Shown here one piece after another: positions 41,834 through 51,601 of a DNA stretch of 56,087 nucleotides; position 1 is the first letter of the stretch, and each line of letters starts with the position of its first letter. The position numbers and the translations under genes were made by a program. The notes beneath the pieces are model-generated. The model saw only the letters and a list, made by a program, of their open reading frames with translations. It was not told the DNA's origin and made no database searches. The DNA lies in the NCBI RefSeq assembly GCF_028285745.1, contig NZ_JANQOP010000047.1:1-56087 (forward strand), in the 5' to 3' direction. This DNA is from Acaryochloris sp. IP29b_bin.137. Lineage in GTDB: Bacteria > Cyanobacteriota > Cyanobacteriia > Thermosynechococcales > Thermosynechococcaceae.

Positions 41834-43267
41834 CTAATTTTGACTACTAACTAAACATAGGGTAGGGCCTATCTCTACTGATAAATTCAACTCTGCGTTT
41901 CTCAATATTTCCAGAATAGTGAGAAATTCTGGAGAAGATGCCAGTAATTTCAGTTTGTTTACGGTGAATGCCGTAGATATCGGCTCTGGCAGGTATCGTA
42001 ATTCTGAACCACTGAGAAAGGAGATGGCCTCTGGAATGGGTAGGGATGGCCAATAGTGCTCTCTTTGATAATGAACAAATTTGAGCGTACGAAATGCATC
42101 AAACCACACTCTCATGAAGAACTGGAAATGTTCAAGGTCATGGCATTGTTGGAAAGCTTGCTCAAGGGCTTGCTCCACTTGGAGATGGCGCAAGGTTTGC
42201 AGAAGAGAATGGCTCAGGCCTTGTTTTTGCCCCCAATCGTGGAGCTGCATCTTTTTCTTTGTCCACGTTTTCGTGTGAAACTCATTCCACAGCAACCGAT
42301 CGAGCTTTAGCCAACGCTGTAATTCCAGAAAAATCTGGGGATGATAGAGCTTGATGATTGGGTCACGAGCGAGTTTAACCATTGCTGCGCCTGTCCCAAA
42401 AGGCACCCGATGGGATAGCCGAGAAGATAGGGTCACCGCTGGTCCTCTTAAGCGCACCACTTTGCCCGTCTTGGCGAGCTTATTGAGCATATAAAAATCT
42501 TCTGCTGCTTGACGTTTGGGGAACCCTCGCACTTTTGCATAGTGCTCAGCGTTGATTTTCAATAAACTACCAATCGTCTGAAAAGCATAGGGGGAAGCAG
42601 CCTGGGATAATCCGAGGACATAATACCGTAAAGAAATTTCGTACTGGATGATCCCTGAATGCTGAGGGTGGTGGCAAAACGGGTAAATTGCGACCGCCAC
42701 ATCTGAGCCCAAGTCTGAGGTGTGAAAATAATCGTCTGGCAGTTTGACATCACCATCTGTGCAGTGAACCCAAGGAATGCTTACTTTTTGAGCAGCGATG
42801 CAGGCTAGGGCAATGTCACCCCCAATTTTGCGGGCCAGGCCCACACCCTGCTTATGGGGGAGTTGCCGAGTCCTGGTACAGCAATCAATCAGAAGTAAGG
42901 TATTTCCCGATCGTTGCTCAACGACGGTAAAGGAGACCTCTGGGTGGGGATTAAATTGTGCTAAGAACGCTTGGGTGCGACGGGTAGCAGCCTTATCCGC
43001 ATCCACTGAAGCATTCACCACCGCAATAATGAGCGTATTGCTCATGGTTTTAGGTAAGATGCTTTCCAGACAGTTGAGGGGTTCATCAAAGAGGGGAATG
43101 GCTAGGACAAATTGGTAAGTCTGGCGCAGGGTTGCTAGCCACTCGTTTTGAATAGTAATGACAATAGGTTCGGCATAGCGATCCAAGTAACGGCTGATTG
43201 TCTTAGCGGTCATAGAAGGAGGGGCGGATTTGAGGTCGTCGCACGATACTGCATCTGATTGAGCCAT
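41834..43267 (-). CDS. Glycosyltransferase of GT-A (family 2-like) fold
   Basis: A 477-residue protein from the ATG at 43267. After a short N-terminus (about 1-50), the GT-A half shows FVLAIPLFDEPLNCLESIL (about 53-71), TLIIAVVNAS, RKIGGDIALACIAAQK (about 144-160) and the divalent-metal motif as CTDGDVKLPDDYF (about 168-180; D-G-D in place of D-x-D), then GSLLKINAEHYAKVRGFPKRQAAEDFYML, which matches the acceptor-side ED motif. The C-terminal ~200 residues are helical and unassigned. Donor and acceptor are not readable from sequence. Downstream neighbour is unrelated; the gene is 56 bp from miaE on the same strand. Confidence 0.78.
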   Translation of the reverse strand: MAQSDAVSCDDLKSAPPSMTAKTISRYLDRYAEPIVITIQNEWLATLRQTYQFVLAIPLFDEPLNCLESILPKTMSNTLIIAVVNASVDADKAATRRTQAFLAQFNPHPEVSFTVVEQRSGNTLLLIDCCTRTRQLPHKQGVGLARKIGGDIALACIAAQKVSIPWVHCTDGDVKLPDDYFHTSDLGSDVAVAIYPFCHHPQHSGIIQYEISLRYYVLGLSQAASPYAFQTIGSLLKINAEHYAKVRGFPKRQAAEDFYMLNKLAKTGKVVRLRGPAVTLSSRLSHRVPFGTGAAMVKLARDPIIKLYHPQIFLELQRWLKLDRLLWNEFHTKTWTKKKMQLHDWGQKQGLSHSLLQTLRHLQVEQALEQAFQQCHDLEHFQFFMRVWFDAFRTLKFVHYQREHYWPSLPIPEAISFLSGSELRYLPEPISTAFTVNKLKLLASSPEFLTILEILRNAELNLSVEIGPTLCLVSSQN

Positions 43268-43323
43268 CACAAGTGATTTTCGGATTTATCCTGCCCATGG
43301 GTAGCGGGCATGGGCATTGCCCG

Positions 43324-43899
43324 CTAATGCAACATGGCGCGATGCGGTAGCTGTTCCAAAATATTAGCCTCAGCCGTCAGTAGCAGGTCTAGGCGACATT
43401 GTAGGTCTGAAGCAGGACAATGCTGCTTCGCTAGGTTGACAAATAAGTTGGCATGTCGTGCTTCGGAGTGGGCAATCGCTTGATAGAAGCCTTTTAAGGG
43501 ACCACTGGGCAACGCTTGAGCAATTTTGGTAAAGCGCTCTAGTCCACGAGCCTCGATAATTCCTGCGACTAAGAGGCGATCAAGAAAGTAATTTTCTGTT
43601 CCTTTGCGGATCAGACCTCGCAATTGATTGACATAAGGGTCTTTGGCATCAGGAGGAATCGTTAAGTGGCGTTCTCGAATTAATTTGAAGACATCACGGT
43701 AATGACTCAGTTCCTCAATGGCTAAGTCAATCATGGCGGTTACTAGGTCAGGCTTATCTGGATAATGAGCGGCTAGATTCAGGGCAACCCCGGAGGCTTT
43801 CTTTTCGTTGGCAGCATGATCGAGCAGGAACGTATCAAAGTCTGCCAGAACAGTTTTTAGCCATTCTTCAGAACTTTCACAATGTAGGAGGATGGTCAC
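43324..43899 (-). CDS. miaE: tRNA-(ms2io6A)-hydroxylase-like protein
   Basis: A 191-residue protein of the MiaE family, starting with GTG at 43899. The di-iron ligands are visible in the ferritin-like four-helix bundle: HAANEKKASG (about residues 29-38), IEELSHYRDVFKLI (about 62-75), IIEARGLERFTKIA (about 114-127) and AHSEARHANLFVNLA (about 143-157), each with E or E-x-x-H. MiaE hydroxylates the isopentenyl side chain of ms2i6A-37 in tRNA. It ends downstream against the glycosyltransferase gene and is 21 bp below the HD gene, so it may share a transcript. Confidence 0.9.
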   Translation of the reverse strand: MTILLHCESSEEWLKTVLADFDTFLLDHAANEKKASGVALNLAAHYPDKPDLVTAMIDLAIEELSHYRDVFKLIRERHLTIPPDAKDPYVNQLRGLIRKGTENYFLDRLLVAGIIEARGLERFTKIAQALPSGPLKGFYQAIAHSEARHANLFVNLAKQHCPASDLQCRLDLLLTAEANILEQLPHRAMLH

Positions 43900-43920
43900 A
43901 CAGACTCTCCATGCTGCAAC

Positions 43921-44565
43921 CTATCCATTATCCTCAATGTCAGGGAGAATTCTGGCCTGTAACCGTGAGATAGCAGTTTGTAGATTTGAGCGGGCAACGT
44001 CATCATACCGCTCCTGGAAATAAGCCGTTTGATAAACATGGGAACGTTGCAAAAATGTCTCTAAAATTTCACTGCGTCGCTGACAGTATTCAGCCACGGG
44101 AATCCAAGCATATTCCTGGCGAATATGGGTTTCAAAATTAGCAAAAGCCTGGGCGTCTTGACCCAAGATCGCCAAATCAATATCGACCATCAAAGCGGTA
44201 TCTAGATCATCATGCAGTACATGATCCGCAGTTGCCATGATCAGATGATGAACTTGATGGCATTGATCCTGAGCGACACCTGCTTGCTGCAAAAAATGAA
44301 CGGCCCAAGCTGCACTGTCTTGCTCATTTTGGTGGGATTGAGTTTGATAAACAGCATCGTGAAACCAGAGCGCAATTTCCAACGCTACAGGTGTTTGGGT
44401 TAGAGGTTTCACACCGTCGAAATGATGCAGACAGGCATTGATATGATCGATGGTGTGATAGTAACGATGAGGTTCAGTGTAGGAGCGAACCAACTGGCGA
44501 TAGGTGTCTAGAGAGAGATTAGCTCCCAAATGATGCATTAAGGTTCGCCAGCGTTGCTCATTCAC
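43921..44565 (-). CDS. HD-domain metal-dependent hydrolase (predicted)
   Basis: A 214-residue protein, start GTG at 44565. The HD superfamily ligands are in HRYYHTIDHINACLHHF (about 33-49; first His), LWFHDAVYQTQ (HD pair, about 67-77), and a late Asp in MVDIDLAILG (about 126-135). Proteins with this layout are called predicted metal-dependent phosphohydrolases; the substrate is unknown. The middle has LQQAGVAQDQCHQVHHLIMATADH, supplying an additional H. It lies directly between serC and miaE on the minus strand. Confidence 0.85.
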   Translation of the reverse strand: MNEQRWRTLMHHLGANLSLDTYRQLVRSYTEPHRYYHTIDHINACLHHFDGVKPLTQTPVALEIALWFHDAVYQTQSHQNEQDSAAWAVHFLQQAGVAQDQCHQVHHLIMATADHVLHDDLDTALMVDIDLAILGQDAQAFANFETHIRQEYAWIPVAEYCQRRSEILETFLQRSHVYQTAYFQERYDDVARSNLQTAISRLQARILPDIEDNG

Positions 44566-44615
44566 TATGGTAGAAGGTTCAGGTTTTAGGTTGGTTCAAT
44601 AAATGTGCAGTTGGT

Positions 44616-45776
44616 TTAACGGTGGCTCGTCTTCATCTGTTCATAAGCCCAGTCTAACCAAGGTGTCAACGCTTCAAGATCAGCGGTATCCACGGTAGCT
44701 CCACCCCAAATCCTCAACCCTGGAGGAGCATCTCGGTAAGACCCAATATCATAGGCAACTCCCTCCTTATCTAAGAGGGAAGCTAGCTGTTTTGCTCCTT
44801 TGGCCTGGTCTTCGGCAGAAAGCCCGGTATACCAAGGATCAACGATTTTGAGGCAGATGGATGTGTTAGAACGAGTAGCTGGATCAACGGCTAAAAAGTC
44901 AACCCAAGGGGTTTGATTCACCCAGTTGGTGATGGCAGTGAGATTGGCTTGCGATCGCGCCATCAATGCCGAGACCCCACCCAGGCTCTCAGCCCATTTC
45001 AGCCCATCTAAAGCATCTTCTACACAGAGCATTGAGGGGGTATTGATCGTTGACCCTTGGAAAATTGCCGCGTTGAGCTTGCCCTTTTTGGTCAACTGAA
45101 AAATCTTCGGCAGCGGCCAAGCGGGGGTATAGGACTCCAACCGCTCAACAGCCCGGGGGCTAAGGACTAACATGCCGTGGGCTGCTTCACCCCCCATCAC
45201 CTTTTGCCAGGACCAGGTGACCGCATCCAGCTTGGTCCAAGGGATATCCATAGCAAAGACAGCAGAGGTAGCATCCGCAATGGTCAGTCCTTGACGGTTA
45301 TCTGCAATCCAGTCGCCGTTGGGAACTTTGACCCCGGAGGTGGTGCCGTTCCAGGTGAAGACAATATCGCGATCGCAATCCAGTTGCGACAGATCCGGCA
45401 AATGACCATATTCAGCCTTGGTAATGCGGCAATCTGGCAGTTTCAATTGCTTTTGTACATCCGTCACCCAGCCAGAGCCGAAACTTTCCCAAGCCACCAT
45501 CTCTACACCGCGAGCACCGAGAAGCGACCACATGGCAATTTCCACAGCACCCGTATCAGAAGCGGGGACAATGCCGCAGAGATAATCTTCAGGAATGCCG
45601 AGGATTGCCTTGGTGCGATCAATTACCTCTTTCAGACGGGCTTTGCCGGGACCAGACCGATGGGAGCGACCCACCAACGCATTATTAAGAGCTTCCAGAC
45701 TCCAACCAGGGCGCTTGGAGCATGGCCCGGAAGAGAAGTAAGGACGTTGAGGACGTTGGCTAGGTTGGGGAGTCAT
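44616..45776 (-). CDS. serC: Phosphoserine aminotransferase
   Basis: A 386-residue enzyme of normal SerC length from the ATG at 45776 (longer frame to 45818). It starts with [20 protein letters not shown] and has [14 protein letters not shown] (about residues 40-53), the PLP Lys in [17 protein letters not shown] (K about 195), [14 protein letters not shown] and [10 protein letters not shown] near the C-terminus, all characteristic. It converts 3-phosphohydroxypyruvate and glutamate to phosphoserine in serine biosynthesis, with PLP. This sequence type is the long alphaproteobacterial/cyanobacterial group. Standing alone in the reverse orientation; the next gene up is divergent. Confidence 0.93.
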   Translation of the reverse strand: MTPQPSQRPQRPYFSSGPCSKRPGWSLEALNNALVGRSHRSGPGKARLKEVIDRTKAILGIPEDYLCGIVPASDTGAVEIAMWSLLGARGVEMVAWESFGSGWVTDVQKQLKLPDCRITKAEYGHLPDLSQLDCDRDIVFTWNGTTSGVKVPNGDWIADNRQGLTIADATSAVFAMDIPWTKLDAVTWSWQKVMGGEAAHGMLVLSPRAVERLESYTPAWPLPKIFQLTKKGKLNAAIFQGSTINTPSMLCVEDALDGLKWAESLGGVSALMARSQANLTAITNWVNQTPWVDFLAVDPATRSNTSICLKIVDPWYTGLSAEDQAKGAKQLASLLDKEGVAYDIGSYRDAPPGLRIWGGATVDTADLEALTPWLDWAYEQMKTSHR

Positions 45777-45978
45777 ATCAAATTCCACATCGGAGTCAGG
45801 ACTATCGAAATGCAGCAAAACTTGAACAGCTTGCCCTATAAGTTAATTGAACGAAGTTAATTAGTCTAAGCTGCTTCGCCTGGGATCTAGCGTTCCGAAT
45901 TATTTTTTTAAGATCTGAAAGGGGCTTGCTAGAGCACTGATAAACTTGAGTTCTCCCGTCGCCCACAATCTGTAACCC

Positions 45979-46272
45979 ATGCCGCCAGAGAACAGTCTTA
46001 AGGATCAACGTCATCCGCAGCAGGATCGCGATCGCAACACCCTCAATCGCCTGTTGCGCGAAGACCCCAATGAACTCAATTTGGCTGAACTGGCTCGGCT
46101 CCGTATTCGGTACACTGGATTTCCCGGCAGTCGAGATATCCAAAAAGATCTCGATCAGTTACTCGAGAAATGGGAACTCACTGAAGACCAACTCTTCGAA
46201 AAAACCCGCGAAATTCACGCCACCCAGAAAGTTTACACAGTCCGCACCAATAAAAAAGAAGACTGGACCTAA
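45979..46272 (+). CDS. DUF3288 family protein
   Basis: A 97-residue cyanobacterial family. Recognised by LKDQRHPQQDRDRNTLNRLL at the start, NLAELARLRIRYTGFPGSRD (about 34-53), and LTEDQLFEKTREIH (about 66-79). No function is known. Its stop codon is directly followed by the sixA start codon (stop 46270-46272, ATG 46273), so the two are cotranscribed and perhaps linked in role. Confidence 0.88.
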   Translation: MPPENSLKDQRHPQQDRDRNTLNRLLREDPNELNLAELARLRIRYTGFPGSRDIQKDLDQLLEKWELTEDQLFEKTREIHATQKVYTVRTNKKEDWT

Positions 46273-46770
46273 ATGTCCCTCAAGCTCTACTTCATTCGAC
46301 ATGGTATTGCCGAAGAACGGCAACCCCATGTCCTCGATGAACAGCGGGCCTTGACGACTAAGGGGCGTGAGAAAACTCAGAAAGTGGCCCAAAGACTGCA
46401 GACACTCGGCCTGCACTTTGATGATTTGCAAACAAGTCCCTTGGTCCGAGCCCATCAGACTGCTGAGATTCTTCAGCAACAGGGGTTAGTCAACGCGATC
46501 CATATCTCTGATGTGTTGAGCCCTGAAGGGAGCTGCCAAGATTGGCTCGATTGGTTACAAACTTGGCGCAAACTGGGTTTAGCAAGTTTGGCCTTAGTGG
46601 GCCATGAACCCAACTTAAGCGAATGGGCAGAAATCTTAGTGTGGGGCCAACCCCGTCAGCAACTGGTTTTGAAGAAGGCTGGTATGATTGGATTACTCCT
46701 GCCAGAGCAAACCAACCCTGTGGGTCAAAGCACCCTGTTTTGGTTAACTGCACCTAAATTGCTGCTTTAG
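46273..46770 (+). CDS. sixA: Phosphohistidine phosphatase SixA
   Basis: A 165-residue protein. The histidine phosphatase motif RHG is at LYFIRHGIAEER (residues 5-16; catalytic His11), with TSPLVRAHQTAEIL (about 55-68; second Arg) and LALVGHEPNLSEWAE (about 108-122; second catalytic His). Length fits SixA. In bacteria SixA removes phosphate from Hpt domains such as that of ArcB; in this window the chemosensory kinase has an Hpt domain, but there is no reason to link them. It directly follows the DUF3288 gene. Confidence 0.9.
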   Translation: MSLKLYFIRHGIAEERQPHVLDEQRALTTKGREKTQKVAQRLQTLGLHFDDLQTSPLVRAHQTAEILQQQGLVNAIHISDVLSPEGSCQDWLDWLQTWRKLGLASLALVGHEPNLSEWAEILVWGQPRQQLVLKKAGMIGLLLPEQTNPVGQSTLFWLTAPKLLL

Positions 46771-46859
46771 TTCCGATACACTTCCTCGCCCAGTCCAGTT
46801 TCCACCTCAGTTCATCCTGGCTGCTTGGCGACGTTATTTATCTTCATTTGAGAGATGTT

Positions 46860-47996
46860 ATGGTCGCTTGTGAATTTCAACCCGGTTTAGAAGGTATTCC
46901 TGCTGCTCAATCTCAAGTCAGCTTTGTGAATGGTCAAGTTGGCAAGTTGGAATATCGAGGCGTGCCGATTGAAGCCTTAGCGGAAAAAAGTAGTTTTCTC
47001 GAAACAGCCTATCTATTGATTTGGGGAAAATTTCCTACAGCGGATGATTTAGAGGCATTCCAAGAGGACATTACCCACCATCGCCGCATCAAATATCGCA
47101 TTCGGGACATGATGAAATGCTTTCCTGAAAGTGGCCACCCGATGGATGCATTGCAGGCGTCAGCGGCAGCGTTAGGGCTGTTTTACTCTCGGCGGGCGTT
47201 AGATGATCCTGCCTATATTCGCGGGGCTGTGGTTCGCTTACTCGCTAAGATCCCGACGATGGTGGCAGCCTTTGAGCATATTCGGAAGGGAAATGACCCG
47301 GTTCGCCCACGGGATGACTTGAGCTATGCCGCCAATTTTCTTTATATGCTGAATGAACAGGAGCCCGATCCCTTCTTGGCCCATGTGTTTGACACCTGTT
47401 TGATTCTGCATGCAGAACATACGATGAATGCCTCGACCTTCTCTGCTCGGGTCACCGCTTCCACACTCACGGATCCCTATGCCATTGTGGCCTCGGCAGT
47501 TGGCACCTTGGCAGGTCCTCTGCACGGTGGTGCTAACGAGGAAGTGATCACGATGCTGGCAGAAATTGGCTCGGTTGAGAAGGTTCAGCCCTTCTTAGAA
47601 GAAAAGCTGGCCACCAAATCTAAAATTATGGGATTTGGACATCGCGTTTATAAGGTTAAGGATCCCAGAGCCAAGATTTTGCAAAAACTAGCCGAAAAGC
47701 TGTTTGCCCGCACTGGGGGTGATCCGGCCTATGAGATTGCTTTAGCGCTGGAAAAAGCGGTGGCCGAAAAATTGGGGGGTAAAGGCATTTACCCGAATGT
47801 TGATTTTTACTCCGGGTTGGTCTACCAAAAGTTGGGAATTCCCACAGATTTATTTACGCCTATTTTTGCGATCGCACGGGTCGCAGGTTGGCTAGCCCAT
47901 TGGCGAGAACAGCTGGAGACCAACCGCATCTATCGTCCTAGCCAGGTTTACATTGGTGAGCATGGTCTGTCTTATATCCCACCCGAAAGCCGTTAA
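46860..47996 (+). CDS. gltA: Citrate synthase
   Basis: A 378-residue enzyme from ATG 46860; a TTG at 46848 is in frame. The active-site residues are visible: LHAEHTMNASTFSARV (about residue 188-203, His), GPLHGGANEEV (about 221-231, His), MGFGHRVYKVKDPRA (about 258-272, Arg/His), and the Asp in YPNVDFYSGLVY. It condenses oxaloacetate and acetyl-CoA to citrate, the entry to the oxidative branch of the cyanobacterial TCA cycle. Dimer-type, shorter than the E. coli hexameric enzyme. It precedes the ndhAIGE cluster by 155 bp, with no terminator obvious. Confidence 0.96.
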   Translation: MVACEFQPGLEGIPAAQSQVSFVNGQVGKLEYRGVPIEALAEKSSFLETAYLLIWGKFPTADDLEAFQEDITHHRRIKYRIRDMMKCFPESGHPMDALQASAAALGLFYSRRALDDPAYIRGAVVRLLAKIPTMVAAFEHIRKGNDPVRPRDDLSYAANFLYMLNEQEPDPFLAHVFDTCLILHAEHTMNASTFSARVTASTLTDPYAIVASAVGTLAGPLHGGANEEVITMLAEIGSVEKVQPFLEEKLATKSKIMGFGHRVYKVKDPRAKILQKLAEKLFARTGGDPAYEIALALEKAVAEKLGGKGIYPNVDFYSGLVYQKLGIPTDLFTPIFAIARVAGWLAHWREQLETNRIYRPSQVYIGEHGLSYIPPESR

Positions 47997-48151
47997 TCAG
48001 GGTATTGACTCCAATCAATCCTCTTCCTAAACCCGTTTAGCACTGAATGTCGGAGCGTGAAGTTATTCTCCTAGAGATCGTCCTAGACGTATATACTGGT
48101 TTAGGCATCAAGAAACTTTACAAATCATAAATTCGGTAAGAATGGGCGGCA

Positions 48152-49270
48152 ATGAACCCAGGAATTGATCTTGAACAACGCTTCGTCGAAACTTTAGTGG
48201 AATTGGGGTTAACCCCCGGTGTGGCCAAAACGATTTGGCTCCCCATTCCCATGTTGTTGATGATTATCGGTGCAACGGTGGGGGTGCTGGTTTCGGTTTG
48301 GTTAGAACGAAAAATTTCAGCGGCGGCCCAGCAACGAATTGGCCCCGAGTATATTGGTCCCTTAGGCATCCTGGCCCCGGTGGCTGACGGGATTAAGCTA
48401 GTTTTCAAAGAAGATGTGGTGCCCGCCAATACAGACCCCTTACTCTTCACCTTGGGGCCGATTATGGTGGTGATTCCGGTCTTTTTCTCTTACCTGATTG
48501 TCCCCTTCGGCCAAAATATTCTGATTACAGATTTAGGGATTGGCATCTTCTTCTGGATTGCCCTTTCCAGCATCGCCCCCATTGGTCTGCTGATGGCGGG
48601 ATATTCCTCCAATAATAAGTACTCTCTCTTGGGAGGACTGCGGGCCGCCGCTCAATCGATTAGCTATGAGATCCCGCTAGCCTTAGCCGTCTTGGCGGTG
48701 GTGATGATGTCCAATAGCCTCAGCACGATTGATATTGTTAATCAGCAGTCTGGCTACGGTATTTTGGGTTGGAATGTGATTCGTCAGCCCATTGGTTTCT
48801 TACTGTTTTGGATTGCTGCGCTTGCTGAGTGCGAACGGATGCCCTTTGACTTGCCAGAAGCGGAAGAAGAATTGGTGGCGGGTTATCAAACCGAATATGC
48901 CGGGATGAAGTTTGCCCTGTTTTACTTGGGGTCCTACGTCAACTTGGTGCTGTCCTCGATTTTAGTGGCCGTCCTTTACTTTGGCGGTTGGGACCTACCC
49001 ATTCCGGCCACCATGATTGCCGACTGGATTAATGTCGATCCCAACAATGCCATTTTTGAATTGGTGACGGCAGGTTTAGGACTGGTTATGACCTTGCTAA
49101 AAGCCTATTTCTTCCTCTTCTTGGCCATTCTGTTGCGCTGGACGGTCCCTCGGGTCCGTATTGACCAGCTTTTAGATTTCGGTTGGAAATTTCTCCTGCC
49201 CGTCGGTTTAGTCAATTTACTGATTACGGCTGGGTTGAAATTAGCCTTACCCTTTGCCTTTGGTGGGTAA
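48152..49270 (+). CDS. ndhA: NAD(P)H-quinone oxidoreductase subunit 1 (NdhA)
   Basis: A 372-residue protein with about 8 transmembrane helices. The NdhA/NuoH core includes [20 protein letters not shown] (about residues 50-69), [19 protein letters not shown], and [20 protein letters not shown] (about 230-249), the quinone-site helix region. It forms the junction between the hydrophilic arm and membrane arm of NDH-1, together with NdhI encoded next. The first gene of the ndhA-I-G-E cluster; ATG at 48152. Confidence 0.97.
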   Translation: MNPGIDLEQRFVETLVELGLTPGVAKTIWLPIPMLLMIIGATVGVLVSVWLERKISAAAQQRIGPEYIGPLGILAPVADGIKLVFKEDVVPANTDPLLFTLGPIMVVIPVFFSYLIVPFGQNILITDLGIGIFFWIALSSIAPIGLLMAGYSSNNKYSLLGGLRAAAQSISYEIPLALAVLAVVMMSNSLSTIDIVNQQSGYGILGWNVIRQPIGFLLFWIAALAECERMPFDLPEAEEELVAGYQTEYAGMKFALFYLGSYVNLVLSSILVAVLYFGGWDLPIPATMIADWINVDPNNAIFELVTAGLGLVMTLLKAYFFLFLAILLRWTVPRVRIDQLLDFGWKFLLPVGLVNLLITAGLKLALPFAFGG

Positions 49271-49340
49271 GCATTTTCAAGGCAAATTTTCTAAGCTTTA
49301 GTTAGTCCCCGCACCTGCCGACATCTGAGAGTGAACACCC

Positions 49341-49943
49341 ATGCTCAAGTTTCTGAATCAAGTCACCAATTACGGTAAAGAATCTATTCAAGCCGCTCGC
49401 TACATCGGTCAAGGTCTATCGGTGACCTTCGATCATATGAAGCGTCGCCCAATCACGGTTCAATATCCCTATGAGAAGCTGATCCCGTCCGAACGCTTTC
49501 GGGGCCGCATCCACTTTGAGTTTGATAAGTGTATCTCTTGCGAAGTCTGTGTCCGCGTCTGCCCAATCAATCTTCCGGTGGTGGACTGGGAGTTCAATAA
49601 AGAAATCAAAAAGAAGCAGCTTAAGCATTACAGTATTGACTTTGGGGTCTGTATTTTCTGTGCCAATTGTGTGGAATACTGTCCCACCAACTGTCTCTCG
49701 GTGACTGAAGAGTATGAGCTATCGACCTTCGATCGCCATGAACTCAACTTCGATAATGTGGCGATGGGACGCTTACCCTATAAAGTGACCCAGGATCCGA
49801 TGGTGACACCGATTCGCGAGTTTGCTTACTTGCCGGAGTCCGAGATCGATGGTCATAATGTTGACCATACGGCCCCCCGAGCAGGACAAACCCCGGCAGA
49901 GATTGTTGCCAGCACACCCAAACCAGAACCTAAGGAGGACTAA
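49341..49943 (+). CDS. ndhI: NAD(P)H-quinone oxidoreductase subunit I (NdhI)
   Basis: A 200-residue iron-sulfur protein of NDH-1. Two 4Fe-4S binding sites: [19 protein letters not shown] (about residues 63-81) and [19 protein letters not shown] (about 103-121), in each case C-x2-C-x2-C-x3-C-P. The N-terminus is basic and helical, the C-terminus acidic and Pro-rich. It brings electrons from the donor (ferredoxin in cyanobacteria) to the quinone site at NdhA. Ends 4 bp before ndhG, whose ribosome binding site AAGGAGG lies inside this gene's last codons. Confidence 0.97.
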   Translation: MLKFLNQVTNYGKESIQAARYIGQGLSVTFDHMKRRPITVQYPYEKLIPSERFRGRIHFEFDKCISCEVCVRVCPINLPVVDWEFNKEIKKKQLKHYSIDFGVCIFCANCVEYCPTNCLSVTEEYELSTFDRHELNFDNVAMGRLPYKVTQDPMVTPIREFAYLPESEIDGHNVDHTAPRAGQTPAEIVASTPKPEPKED

Positions 49944-49947
49944 GTCA

Positions 49948-50544
49948 GTGAATCTTGCAGAAGGGGTTCAACTAGTCACCCTGATTATTTTGTCCGTAAT
50001 GATGATTGGTGCTGCCCTAGGGGTGGTGTTGTTCGAGAACATTGTCTATTCCGCCTTTACCCTGGGGGCTGTGTTTATTAGCATCGCCGGGCTCTATATT
50101 CTGCTGAATGCTGACTTTGTCTCTGCCGCCCAAATCCTGATTTATGTCGGGGCGGTCAACGTGCTGATTCTGTTTGCGATCATGTTGGTGAATAAGCGGG
50201 AAGCTTTTAAACCGCTGCCTCGGCGCTGGATTCGCAAAGTGTCCACCGCCTTTGTGGCATTAGCCCTTTTTACCTTGCTGGCTACGATGGTGTTGCAAAC
50301 GAACTGGGCGGTGGATCTCTCCCTCAGTCCCCCTGCCTCCTCTGTGGAGACTATTGGTATTCATTTCTTTACGGATTATTTATTGCCCTTCGAATTGGCA
50401 TCGATTCTGCTGCTGATGGCCTTAGTGGGTGCGGTGGTTTTGGCCCGTCGCGAGACCATTATTGGCGAGGAAACTGCCATTGTAGGCGAAGAACCGGCTC
50501 CCGTACTGGAACTACCCGAGCGTCCGAAAGAGCCGATTGCTTAG
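49948..50544 (+). CDS. ndhG: NAD(P)H-quinone oxidoreductase subunit 6 (NdhG)
   Basis: A 198-residue membrane protein with 5 helices. The start is the GTG at 49948 beginning (M)NLAEGVQLVTLIIL; a frame open further upstream to 49822 is inside ndhI. The AAGGAGG at about 49931-49937 confirms this start. Family marks are FSAFTL-type (here YSAFTLGAVFISIAGLYILL) and ISAAQILIYVGAVNVLILFA (here VSAAQILIYVGAVNVLIL), the NuoJ-like core. Residues beyond 165 are a charged tail. Confidence 0.95.
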   Translation: MNLAEGVQLVTLIILSVMMIGAALGVVLFENIVYSAFTLGAVFISIAGLYILLNADFVSAAQILIYVGAVNVLILFAIMLVNKREAFKPLPRRWIRKVSTAFVALALFTLLATMVLQTNWAVDLSLSPPASSVETIGIHFFTDYLLPFELASILLLMALVGAVVLARRETIIGEETAIVGEEPAPVLELPERPKEPIA

Positions 50545-50589
50545 CCAGTTAACCCTTTTAAAGTTTTGGAGATATTCTAGAGAATCCCT

Positions 50590-50895
50590 ATGAACCTTGA
50601 GTTCTTTCTACTCCTAGCGGCTGCCCTGTTTTGTATTGGCATCTATGGTCTGGTGACGAGCCGTAACGCGGTACGAGTGTTGATGTCGGTGGAGCTACTG
50701 CTCAATGCCGTGAATTTGAATTTAGTGTCCTTCTCCAATTTTTTGGATGGCCAAAATATTAATGGTCAGGTGTTTACGGTCTTTGTGATTACGATCGCAG
50801 CGGCTGAGGCAGCAGTTGGGCTGGCGATTATCCTCTCTATCTACCGCAATCGTGACACAGTCGATATGGAACAGTTCAATTTGCTGAAGTGGTAG
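50590..50895 (+). CDS. ndhE: NAD(P)H-quinone oxidoreductase subunit 4L (NdhE)
   Basis: A 101-residue, three-helix NuoK/NdhE protein of normal length. [20 protein letters not shown] (about residues 28-47) and [20 protein letters not shown] (about 68-87) contain the conserved membrane Glu residues (E in VELLLN and AEAAVG) used in proton transfer. Start ATG 50590, with TTGGAG about 14 bp upstream. Last gene of ndhAIGE. Confidence 0.96.
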   Translation: MNLEFFLLLAAALFCIGIYGLVTSRNAVRVLMSVELLLNAVNLNLVSFSNFLDGQNINGQVFTVFVITIAAAEAAVGLAIILSIYRNRDTVDMEQFNLLKW

Positions 50896-50976
50896 CAAGC
50901 TCCGATGAATTGGGTCTAGAGTGGCGATCTTATCCTTGGGCTGATTATGCTTGAAAGGTAGCGCATCGCAACCTGC

Positions 50977-51540
50977 ATGAGAGATCAACTCAAAACCCAA
51001 CTGCAAATTTTAGGACTGTGTGCGATCACACTTTGGAGCATCCAACTGATCAATTCGCTGACGAGTGATTCACTCACTCAGTTTGGCATTCAACCCCGTA
51101 CCCTAGTCGGTCTACGGGGCATTCTGTTTGCCCCCTTTTTGCACGGTAGCGTCAAACATTTGCTAGCCAATACAGCCCCCTTTTTAATTTTGGGTGGCTT
51201 GGTCATGGTGCGCCGGATTATGGACTTTTTCTCCGTTAGCGTGATTGTGATGGTGGTGGGTGGCCTGGGCACCTGGTTAATTGGCGGCAGTGGTTCAAAC
51301 CATATTGGGGCCAGTGGACTGGTCTTCGGCTACCTTGGCTATCTCCTATTTCGGGGATATTTTGAGCGCAGTTGGCCCGCCATCTCTCTGTCGGTATTTG
51401 TGTCCATTGTCTATGGCAGTATGCTGTTTGGCGTGTTACCGACGATGCCGCATATTTCCTGGGAAGGCCACCTATTTGGATTTATTGGGGGTGGACTGGC
51501 GGCCAAATGGCTGACCGCAAAACCCCGATCAGCAGCTTAA
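50977..51540 (+). CDS. Rhomboid-family intramembrane protease
   Basis: A 187-residue polytopic protein. The rhomboid catalytic serine lies in GSNHIGASGLVFGYLGYLLF (GASG at about residues 110-113), the catalytic His in EGHLFGFIGGGLAAKWL near the C-terminus (about 164-180), and the conserved H-x3-N at HLLANTAPF (about residue 54-62). These enzymes cleave transmembrane segments of client proteins; the client is unknown. Start is ATG 50977. It lies between ndhE and uvrA. Confidence 0.9.
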   Translation: MRDQLKTQLQILGLCAITLWSIQLINSLTSDSLTQFGIQPRTLVGLRGILFAPFLHGSVKHLLANTAPFLILGGLVMVRRIMDFFSVSVIVMVVGGLGTWLIGGSGSNHIGASGLVFGYLGYLLFRGYFERSWPAISLSVFVSIVYGSMLFGVLPTMPHISWEGHLFGFIGGGLAAKWLTAKPRSAA

Positions 51541-51601
51541 TTCCCCCTGGAAGCTTACAAATTAGCGGTAGAATTATTAAGTAATTTTTCAAAATGTTAC
51601 T

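Noticed and set aside
49822-49947. Extended ndhG frame starting inside ndhI
   Set aside because: The extension is ndhI antiphase; the GTG at 49948 has AAGGAGG and the conserved NLAEGVQL start.
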